Below are positions 1 to 5,040 of a stretch of 5,529 bases of DNA, in pieces. The DNA lies in assembly GCA_937898445.1 (NCBI GenBank), contig CALEJY010000239.1:1-5529 (forward strand). Reading direction: 5' to 3'. Each line of letters begins with the position of its first letter. The stretch's first letter is position 1. The notes under the pieces are model-generated. The model was not told the origin of the DNA and searched no databases. It worked only from the letters and a program-made list of their open reading frames with translations. A program made the position numbers and the translations under genes. This DNA comes from an uncultured Candidatus Melainabacteria bacterium. GTDB taxonomy: Bacteria; Cyanobacteriota; Vampirovibrionia; Gastranaerophilales; Gastranaerophilaceae.

Positions 1-6
1 TTCCAT
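1..6 (-). CDS. Start of a divergent gene running off the left edge (first two codons only)
   Basis: Read on the minus strand, positions 6 to 1 give ATG GAA (Met-Glu). A strong Shine-Dalgarno AAGGAGA (17 to 11) stands four bases upstream, and a promoter-like pair lies further upstream (64 to 36). The combination of ribosome binding site, start codon and promoter makes a real gene start likely, although only two codons are visible and nothing can be said about its product. It is transcribed away from the small HTH gene at 95-316, a common arrangement for a regulator and its target. Confidence 0.6.
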
Positions 7-10
7 ACAA

Positions 11-17
11 TCTCCTT
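11..17 (-). promoter_or_regulatory. Ribosome binding site of the leftward gene
   Basis: Minus-strand AAGGAGA, followed by TTGT and then ATG at position 6. It is the best Shine-Dalgarno match in the window, and it fixes the start of the gene leaving to the left. Confidence 0.65.
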
Positions 18-20
18 TTA

Positions 21-56
21 TAAATTATATATTTAATATTAAATTATATATTTAAT
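21..56. repeat. Two tandem 17-bp direct repeats, candidate operator
   Basis: TAAATTATATATTTAAT occurs at 21-37 and again, identically, at 40-56, a period of 19 bp with 2 bp between copies. Each copy contains the inverted repeat TAAAT-N5-ATTTA, the shape of a dimeric regulator site. They cover the spacer, -10 and start-site region of the leftward promoter and lie just upstream of the HTH gene. Inference: they are binding sites for a repressor, perhaps the neighbouring HTH protein. Caution is due because the tract is almost pure A and T, where short repeats arise easily. Confidence 0.5.
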
Positions 57-64
57 TTTGTCAA
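36..64 (-). promoter_or_regulatory. Candidate promoter of the leftward gene
   Basis: On the minus strand a perfect -35 hexamer TTGACA (64 to 59) is followed after 17 bp by TAATAT (41 to 36), a 4/6 match to the -10 consensus. Transcription would start near position 29, leaving a short leader with AAGGAGA in it. The -10 is imperfect, and each of the two overlapping repeats also contains a TATAAT on this strand, at spacings that do not suit this -35. The exact -10 is therefore uncertain. Confidence 0.45.
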
Positions 65-94
65 TATGATTTAATCTTATTGTATCCTTATAAA

Positions 95-316
95 ATGAGC
101 ATTTCGAACGATATTAAAAAACTCTTAATAGACAAGGATATGACTTTAACCCAACTGGCAAGAGTTATTGCAGATAAGAAAGGTAAGAATTTTTCTATCC
201 AAAATTTATCTCAAAAACTTAAAAACAACACAGTCACCTTAAAAGAATTTGAAATTATACTAGACGCACTGGGTTACAAAATAATTTATGCTCCCAAACA
301 AAAATTTGAACAATAA
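95..316 (+). CDS. Small Cro/C1 (XRE)-type helix-turn-helix protein
   Basis: A 73-residue protein that is little more than one DNA-binding domain. The HTH falls at about residues 17-45: TLTQLARVIADKKG looks like the positioning helix and SIQNLSQKLKNN the recognition helix, followed by a helix (EFEIILDALG, 51-60) and the strand YKIIY. This matches the lambda-repressor-like fold. No sensor or dimerisation domain is seen. I chose the ATG at 95; an in-frame TTG at 80 would add five residues (MYPYK). Neither start has a visible Shine-Dalgarno. A possible -10 TATGAT (65-70) would give a leader of under 20 nt, so translation may be nearly leaderless. It is divergent from the leftward gene and next to the tandem repeats, so a local, possibly autoregulatory repressor is the natural guess. 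Its base composition resembles its surroundings. Confidence 0.75.
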   Translation: MSISNDIKKLLIDKDMTLTQLARVIADKKGKNFSIQNLSQKLKNNTVTLKEFEIILDALGYKIIYAPKQKFEQ

Positions 317-349
317 AAAAAGCGAGTTCATCATTCAACTCGCTTTTTT
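316..349. terminator. Bidirectional rho-independent terminator between the HTH gene and thrS
   Basis: Perfect stem: AGCGAGTT (321-328) pairs with AACTCGCT (337-344) around the 8-nt loop CATCATTC, and an upstream A tract (315-321) pairs with a downstream T tract (344-349). The symmetry gives a U run on either strand, so it can stop the HTH transcript (stop codon 314-316) and the convergent thrS transcript (stop codon at 372-370, about 20 nt away). Confidence 0.9.
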
Positions 350-369
350 GTTATGTAAAACTCGTTTTC

Positions 370-2178
370 TTATGCTTTTTTAGCTAATGCTTTTGCAAAA
401 GATTCAGAACTTCTTGATTTGATTTCATCTTCAACTTTTCCGATGAACTCATCAACGTTCATTGTTCCAACTTGTCCGATACCTCTAGCACGAACTGCTA
501 CAGTATTAGCCTCAGCCTCTTTGTCGCCAACAACTACAACATAAGGAATTTTCTTATCTTGCAAGCTTTCTCTAATCTTGTAGTTCATGCTTTCTGATCT
601 ATCGTCAAGAGTAACTCTAATACCTGCATTACGCATTTGTTTATAAACTTTTTCAGCATAATCAATATGTTTTTCGTTACTGATAGGAACAATTGCAACT
701 TGAGTTGGAGCAAGCCAAGTTGGGAATGCGCCGGCATAGTGTTCAATCAAGATACCATGGAAACGTTCCATAGAACCGAAGATTACACGGTGAAGCATTA
801 CAGGTGTTTTCATTTGACCGTCTTTGTCTTGGTATTTGATATCAAATCTTTCAGGCAAGTTGAAGTCTAACTGAATTGTTGCACACTGCCAAGTTCTGCC
901 GATTGCATCTTTAACCTTAAAGTCGATTTTTGGACCATAAAATGCGCCATCACCTTCGTTGATGTCATATTTCATACCTCGTCTATCCATTGCTTCTTTC
1001 AAACCAGCTTCAGCTCTGTTCCAATTTTCAATTTCACCAACATAGCTTTCAGGTCTTGTTGAAAGTTCAACTTCAAATGACATATTAAAGATTTTCATTG
1101 TATCAGCAACAAAATCAATAATCTCATTGATTTCATCAACCAATTGTTCCGGTGTACAGAAAATATGCGCATCATCTTGAGTAAAGCCTTGAACACGAGT
1201 TAAGCCAGACAAAGCACCTGATTTTTCTTTTCTGTAAACAGTACCAAGTTCAGCCATTCTCAATGGCAATGAACGGTAAGAGTGTCTGTTTGCTTGATAA
1301 ATCAAGATGTGGAATGGGCAGTTCATTGGTTTCAAAATAAATTGTTCGTCGCTATCTTCTTCTTTTTGGATAAAGAACATATTTTCTCTATAGTGATCAT
1401 AGTGACCTGAAATTTCCCACAATTTTGATTTTGCAATGTGAGGAGTGTTTACGATTACATAACCTCGTTTTCTGTGTTCTGTTCTCCAATAGTTTTCAAT
1501 TTCTTCTCTTACTACTGCCAAATTTGGGTGCCACAATACAAGACCTCCGCCCAATTCATCTCTTGTTGAAAACAAATCAAGTTTTGCGCCAAGTTTTCTG
1601 TGATCACGTTTTTCAGCTTCTTCAATAAAATGCAAATAATCAGCCAAATCTTCTTTTGACCAAAAAGCAGTAGCATAAATTCTTTGAAGCATTTTGTTTT
1701 TCGCATTACCTCTCCAGTAAGCACCTGCCACTTTTAGAAGTTTGAATGCGTTTGCTTTAATATATGATGTATTTGGAAGGTGAGGGCCTGCACAAAGATC
1801 GTTAAACAAAACGTTTCCGTCTTTATCTTTTGTCAAATACAAAGTAGGGTTATCGTTTCTGTGTTCTTCCAACAATTCAGCTTTGTAAATTTCACCTTCT
1901 GCTTTAAATTCTGCAATTTGTTTGTCTACGTCAGGAATTACGAATTTTTCGAATGAAAGATTTTGTTTTACAATATTTTTCATTTCTTCTTCGATTTTAA
2001 CCAAATCTTCGTGCGTAAAAGCATACCCGTCGGTCAAATCAAAATCGTAATAAAAACCATTCTCTACAGCCGGACCGATTGCTAACTTTGCAGACGGAAA
2101 CAACTTTTGAACAGCTTGCGCCATAACGTGAGATGTTGAGTGTCTTAAAATACTCAAAGTTTGTTCATTTTTTTCCAT
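370..2178 (-). CDS. thrS: Threonine--tRNA ligase (ThrRS), form lacking the TGS domain
   Basis: Cytoplasmic class II synthetase that charges tRNA-Thr using ATP and removes mischarged serine. The 602-residue product starts directly at the editing domain: H13-S-T-S-H17 and DLC129AGPH133 are the four editing-site residues. The catalytic core follows. Motif 1 is near 212-235 (LVLWHPNLAVVREEI). C287 (MNCPFH), H338 (DDAHIF) and H463 (MLHRV) match the three zinc ligands of E. coli ThrRS, and R316 (VYRKE) is the motif 2 arginine. Motif 3 is near 464-482. The anticodon-binding domain occupies about 490-585. The usual N-terminal TGS domain of about 60 residues is absent, as I recall for cyanobacterial ThrRS. 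Start choice: ATG 2178 has only AGGA about 14 nt upstream. TTG 2226 has a better-placed AAGGTGGAG and would add 16 residues. ATG 2280 lies within about 6 nt of the predicted transcript start and is unlikely. Function is near certain; the start is not. Confidence 0.96.
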   Translation of the reverse strand: MEKNEQTLSILRHSTSHVMAQAVQKLFPSAKLAIGPAVENGFYYDFDLTDGYAFTHEDLVKIEEEMKNIVKQNLSFEKFVIPDVDKQIAEFKAEGEIYKAELLEEHRNDNPTLYLTKDKDGNVLFNDLCAGPHLPNTSYIKANAFKLLKVAGAYWRGNAKNKMLQRIYATAFWSKEDLADYLHFIEEAEKRDHRKLGAKLDLFSTRDELGGGLVLWHPNLAVVREEIENYWRTEHRKRGYVIVNTPHIAKSKLWEISGHYDHYRENMFFIQKEEDSDEQFILKPMNCPFHILIYQANRHSYRSLPLRMAELGTVYRKEKSGALSGLTRVQGFTQDDAHIFCTPEQLVDEINEIIDFVADTMKIFNMSFEVELSTRPESYVGEIENWNRAEAGLKEAMDRRGMKYDINEGDGAFYGPKIDFKVKDAIGRTWQCATIQLDFNLPERFDIKYQDKDGQMKTPVMLHRVIFGSMERFHGILIEHYAGAFPTWLAPTQVAIVPISNEKHIDYAEKVYKQMRNAGIRVTLDDRSESMNYKIRESLQDKKIPYVVVVGDKEAEANTVAVRARGIGQVGTMNVDEFIGKVEDEIKSRSSESFAKALAKKA

Positions 2179-2286
2179 TTTTTCACTTTCTATCCTTTTG
2201 TATCGTTCAGTGTGCAATACAAACAACTGCTCCACCTTGTCATTATTATGACGAACGATATTTCGGGGCGGATCCCCCATACTACA
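2179..2286 (-). promoter_or_regulatory. Structured thrS leader, candidate autoregulatory or RNA-switch element
   Basis: The predicted transcript begins near 2286, leaving about 108 nt before ATG 2178. On the minus strand it holds three candidate elements. Hairpin A is GGGG (2278-2275 or 2277-2274) with CCCC (2268-2265) around an AUCCG loop, a GC-rich island in an AT-rich region. A long-range stem joins UAUCGUUC (2260-2253) to GAACGAUA (2208-2201), 8 perfect pairs. Enclosed in that stem are hairpin B, GUCAU-AAUA-AUGAC (2252-2239), and a weaker hairpin C in which GUG/GCA (2235-2228) pairs with UGC/CAC (2216-2210). The closed stem ends one base before the AAAAGGAUAG preceding the gene. Together these resemble a three-way junction. 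In E. coli, ThrRS binds tRNA-like structures in its own leader to repress translation, so a similar role is plausible here. I do not recognise a known riboswitch class. If TTG 2226 is the true start, part of this is coding sequence. Confidence 0.45.
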
Positions 2287-2292
2287 ATCAAT

Positions 2293-2321
2293 GTTATACT
2301 ACTAATAAGATTTATTAGCAA
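2293..2321 (-). promoter_or_regulatory. Predicted thrS promoter
   Basis: Minus-strand TTGCTA (2321 to 2316), a 17-bp spacer, then TATAAC (2298 to 2293): 4/6 and 5/6 matches to the sigma-70 consensus at ideal spacing. The expected start is near 2286. This placement makes the in-frame ATG at 2280 an implausible start codon and defines a leader of about 108 nt. Confidence 0.6.
2302..2318. repeat. Perfect palindrome in the thrS promoter spacer, candidate operator
   Basis: CTAATAA (2302-2308), GAT, TTATTAG (2312-2318): seven perfect base pairs of dyad symmetry around 3 bp. It fills the spacer of the predicted thrS promoter and overlaps the last bases of its -35 box. A protein bound there would block RNA polymerase. 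No regulator gene for it is visible in the window. Confidence 0.4.
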
Positions 2322-2399
2322 CCTATGGTTAAAGACTTTGCCTTTCTGCTTCTTCGCATCCGAACATCTTGTTATTCGTTACAAAAAGTAATACAATCT

Positions 2400-2429
2400 T
2401 TGCAGGTAGTGTTTGGTTTGTTGTAAAAT
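2400..2429 (+). promoter_or_regulatory. Candidate promoter of the ssb operon
   Basis: TAAAAT (2424-2429) matches 5/6 of the -10 consensus; TTGCAG (2400-2405), 18 bp upstream, is a weak -35. Transcription would start near 2436, leaving a leader of about 30 nt with the ssb ribosome binding site. The 2322-2399 stretch upstream, between the two divergent promoters, shows only weak small hairpins and no gene. Confidence 0.4.
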
Positions 2430-2467
2430 TATGAAAGATTTTGAATTAACATGGAAAGAGGTTATAA

Positions 2468-2803
2468 ATGAATTCTACAGTATTAGTTGGCAGAGTTGGG
2501 CGAGATGCCGAAATCAGATATTTTGAATCAGGAAAAGTAAAAGCAAACTTTTCTATCGCAGTAAACAGATGGGATGCAAAAACAAAATCCGAAGTTGCTG
2601 ACTGGTTTAATATTGACGTTTGGGACAAATTAGCTGAATTTGCCGGTGAATACGTAAAAAAAGGTGCGCAAGTTGTAATTGATGGAAGAATTGCCGTTAA
2701 CAAATGGACAGACAAAGCTTCAGGGAACGAGAGAGAAAACTTCTACATACTTGCTAACAGTATCAGATTACTAGGCTCAAAAAGAGATATTCAAGAGATA
2801 TAG
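2468..2803 (+). CDS. ssb: Single-stranded DNA-binding protein, short form without the C-terminal acidic tip
   Basis: A 111-residue OB-fold protein that coats single-stranded DNA in replication, recombination and repair. Typical SSB features are the opening NSTVLVGRVGRDAEIRYF (2-19), FSIAVNR (28-34), the aromatic strand DWFNIDVWDK (45-54) and the final strand YILANSIRLLGSKRD (93-107). W35, W46, W52 and W80 are candidates for base stacking. It ends at IQEI: the disordered linker and the acidic DDDIPF-type tail that recruits partners in E. coli are missing. Family length is often 150-180, whereas I remember cyanobacterial SSBs as similarly short and ending near LGS-x-RD, so the shortness is probably native. 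A clear Shine-Dalgarno AAAGAGG (2455-2461) sits 6 nt before the ATG. It is the first gene of the plus-strand set, 2 nt before the kinase. It could be a second, specialised SSB rather than the main one. Confidence 0.92.
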   Translation: MNSTVLVGRVGRDAEIRYFESGKVKANFSIAVNRWDAKTKSEVADWFNIDVWDKLAEFAGEYVKKGAQVVIDGRIAVNKWTDKASGNERENFYILANSIRLLGSKRDIQEI

Positions 2804-2805
2804 TT

Positions 2806-4128
2806 ATGATTATTAATTCTAATATTGTCGGAATTATTGCAGATGACTTGACCGGTGCCAACGACACCGCTTTGCAATTTTATTTGAAAGGCGCAAATAC
2901 TCAGATTTTATTGTCTGATGAAATTGAACCGGTCAACGCAAAAGGAACTCAAACTTGGGCTATTTCTACAGAATCAAGAAACGTTGAGCCTGAAATCGCC
3001 TACGAAAGAGTTTTGAAAGCAACTAAAATGTTTGCCGAAAAACTTAATCCTGATTTTTATTACAAAAAAATTGATTCAACTTTGCGTGGAAATATCGCCG
3101 TTGAAGTTTTAGGAATTATGGCTGCGTTGGAATACGATGCGGCAGTAGTTGTTCCGGCTTTTCCTGCCGAAATTAGAACCACAGTCGGAGGCTACCACTT
3201 ATTAAAAGGAGTTCCGATTGAAAGGACAGAAATGGCTCGAGATCCGCATTCTCCGATTTGTGAATCTCACGTTCCGACCTTATTAAAATCACAAATCTTG
3301 CCTGAATACAAAGATTTGATAGGAAGTGTAGAATTAAAAACCGTTATGAAAGGGGCAGGACCTGTTCTTCAAAAAATCAATGAATTGATTAAAAGCGGGA
3401 AAAAACTTATTGTAATCGATGCAGTATCAACCGTTGACATTGAACAAATCGCACTTGCAATAAAAAAATCGGATAACAAAATTTTACCTGCCGGAACTGC
3501 GGCATTTGCACAAGCTTTAGGAGAATTTTGGTTTGCAGATTTGGATTGCGAACATATAATAAAAACTTTCCCAAGATTGCCAAAATTCATAGTTTCAGGC
3601 AGCGCAACACAAATCACTGCTAATCAAATCGAAAAGCTTGAAAACAGTGATGAATTTGAAGATGTTTTGACTATAAGTCTTGATTTAAAAACTGTTCTCA
3701 ATGGAGTTACAGATGAACTCGTTCAAAGAATTGTTTCTAATTTAAGATTTGACAATGCCGTTGTTGTTCACACCTCAAAACTTATCAAAGATTTTGACGG
3801 TTTTTCAGAAGATTCTCTGAATGCTGAATTAACCAGAGCAAAACTTGCCAATGTTATAACGGACTTCTTAGCAGAATTAACAAGGAGAGTTGTTGAGACA
3901 AAAGAAGTTATTTTAATCACACTTGGAGGTGAAACATCTTACAAATGTTGTAGCGCAATAGGTGCGTACCAATTGCAATTGGTTGATGAAGTTGCTCCGG
4001 CAATTGCATTAACTCTTGATCATAACGCTCAGTGGATTGTAACGAAATCCGGCAATTTGGGAAATGCCAATACTTTAATAGATATTTTAAAATATTTTGA
4101 AACACACGGTGGATTGCAAGATGCCTAA
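2806..4128 (+). CDS. Four-carbon acid-sugar kinase (DUF1537 family), D-threonate or D-erythronate kinase type
   Basis: A cytoplasmic ATP-dependent kinase of 440 residues, normal for the family. The N-terminal substrate domain opens with IADDLTGANDTA (11-22), the hallmark DDLTGA-D motif, and continues with YYKKIDSTLRGN (85-96) and PAFPAEIRTTVGGYHLLKGVPI (118 onward). The C-terminal nucleotide-binding domain has FIVSGSAT (261-268), LITLGGETSY (370-379) and VTKSGNLGN (412-420). Characterised members phosphorylate D-threonate, D-erythronate, L-threonate or 3-oxo-tetronates at C4. The next gene, a PdxA-family dehydrogenase overlapping by 8 nt, favours the threonate/erythronate branch ending in dihydroxyacetone phosphate, so names such as dtnK or denK would fit, but substrate cannot be read from sequence. 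No transporter, epimerase or dedicated regulator is next to it, unlike many such catabolic operons. The ATG follows the ssb stop by 2 nt, with only a weak AAGAGA upstream, which suggests translational coupling. Confidence 0.88.
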   Translation: MIINSNIVGIIADDLTGANDTALQFYLKGANTQILLSDEIEPVNAKGTQTWAISTESRNVEPEIAYERVLKATKMFAEKLNPDFYYKKIDSTLRGNIAVEVLGIMAALEYDAAVVVPAFPAEIRTTVGGYHLLKGVPIERTEMARDPHSPICESHVPTLLKSQILPEYKDLIGSVELKTVMKGAGPVLQKINELIKSGKKLIVIDAVSTVDIEQIALAIKKSDNKILPAGTAAFAQALGEFWFADLDCEHIIKTFPRLPKFIVSGSATQITANQIEKLENSDEFEDVLTISLDLKTVLNGVTDELVQRIVSNLRFDNAVVVHTSKLIKDFDGFSEDSLNAELTRAKLANVITDFLAELTRRVVETKEVILITLGGETSYKCCSAIGAYQLQLVDEVAPAIALTLDHNAQWIVTKSGNLGNANTLIDILKYFETHGGLQDA

Positions 4129-5038
4129 AATCGCTATTACAACAGGTGATCCAAATGGTATCGGAGCTGAAATTACAATAAAAGCTTTGAACAAATTGGA
4201 TTTACCGGCAAGTGATATTGTTTTAATTTCAAATAAAAAAGTAATTGATTATTACGGAAAACTAAATAAGGATTATGAAATCATAGAAATTCCGTTCAAT
4301 TCTGAAATCAATGCAGGAACAGTTACGGCAGAATGTGGAGAATTTTCGTTCCAATCAGTAAAAAAGGCTTGCGAAATCGGTGCAAGAGCAATCGTTACTG
4401 CGCCTGTTGCAAAAAATTCATTGTATTTAGCAGATCACAAATTCAACGGACAAACTGAAATTTTACAAAAATATCTTGCGCATAATAACCAATCAGCGGA
4501 AATGTTGTTTTTGGCAAACAAGTTCAGAGTTCTGCTTTTGACCCGCCATGTAGCATTAAAAGAAATTAATTTAACCAAAGAAATGGTTGTTGAAAAAGTT
4601 TTGAACTTGAGAGAATTTTTCAAACAACATTTCAAAATAGAAAACCCAAAATTTGCACTCTGTGGATTTAACCCACATGCCGGCGAGGATGGGATATTGG
4701 GTCGTGAAGAAATAGATATATTAATTCCGGCAGTTGAAGAATTGCATCAAAAAGGAGTAAATATCACAAAACCACTTCCGGCAGATACATTGTTTGTAGA
4801 GGCTGCAAGAGAATATTTGGGGAGCCAATCATCAACAAAATATGATTGTTATATTGCAAATTATCATGATCAAGGATTAATTCCTATAAAAACCGTTGCA
4901 GGGGACAAAACTGTCAATATGACAATAGGTTTAGATATAATAAGAACTTCTCCTGGACATGGTACAGCGTTTGACATTGCAGGCAAAAACCTTGCTGACG
5001 AAACAGGTATGATAGAAGCAATTAAAGCGGTATTATAA
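4121..5038 (+). CDS. PdxA-family 4-phospho-D-threonate / 4-hydroxythreonine-4-phosphate dehydrogenase
   Basis: A 305-residue NAD-dependent decarboxylating dehydrogenase, slightly shorter than the usual 320-330. It shows IAITTGDPNGIGAEI (4-18), VTAPVAK (92-98), and the three metal-binding histidines H143 (TRHVALKEI), H186 (FNPHAGEDG) and H249 (NYHDQGLIPIK), then GLDIIRTSPGHGTAFDIAGK (270-289). The GHTE motif of many PdxA proteins reads GQTE (110-113), a Gln where E. coli has a substrate-contacting His. The ATG at 4121 matches the family start and overlaps the kinase stop by 8 nt (ATGCCTAA), with GGTGGA 7 nt upstream; an in-frame TTG at 4097 is less likely. Coupling to the kinase supports the PdxA2 role: oxidising 4-phospho-D-threonate or -erythronate to a keto acid that loses CO2 to give dihydroxyacetone phosphate. 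The alternative is true PdxA in pyridoxal phosphate synthesis. Family certain; pathway likely, not proven. Confidence 0.9.
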   Translation: MPKIAITTGDPNGIGAEITIKALNKLDLPASDIVLISNKKVIDYYGKLNKDYEIIEIPFNSEINAGTVTAECGEFSFQSVKKACEIGARAIVTAPVAKNSLYLADHKFNGQTEILQKYLAHNNQSAEMLFLANKFRVLLLTRHVALKEINLTKEMVVEKVLNLREFFKQHFKIENPKFALCGFNPHAGEDGILGREEIDILIPAVEELHQKGVNITKPLPADTLFVEAAREYLGSQSSTKYDCYIANYHDQGLIPIKTVAGDKTVNMTIGLDIIRTSPGHGTAFDIAGKNLADETGMIEAIKAVL

Positions 5039-5040
5039 TT

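Noticed and set aside
21..56. Short CRISPR-like array
   Set aside because: Only two 17-bp copies separated by 2 bp, with no spacers and no cas genes; better read as operator repeats or low-complexity AT sequence.
1425..1724. Open frames on either strand inside thrS
   Set aside because: Low-complexity translations without family resemblance, lying within a strongly conserved synthetase gene.
2179..2280. In-frame N-terminal extension of ThrRS to ATG 2280 (34 extra residues)
   Set aside because: No Shine-Dalgarno before 2280, the predicted transcript start is only about 6 nt away, and the added residues resemble no ThrRS domain. The shorter extension to TTG 2226 remains possible.
2315..2359. 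14-residue minus-strand peptide upstream of thrS as an attenuator leader
   Set aside because: It contains a single threonine codon, has no ribosome binding site, and lies upstream of the predicted thrS promoter rather than inside the transcript.
2133..2391. Plus-strand frames across the thrS start and intergenic region
   Set aside because: Phe-rich translations antisense to the thrS 5' end and its leader, with no ribosome binding site and no recognisable domain.
2179..2440. T-box regulation of thrS
   Set aside because: No conserved T-box sequence (AGGGTGGNACCGCG-like) and no terminator/antiterminator pair with a U run before the gene.
2431..2526. 31-residue plus-strand reading frame overlapping the ssb start
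   Set aside because: Its ATG directly follows the predicted -10 box, has no Shine-Dalgarno, and most of it is ssb read in another frame.
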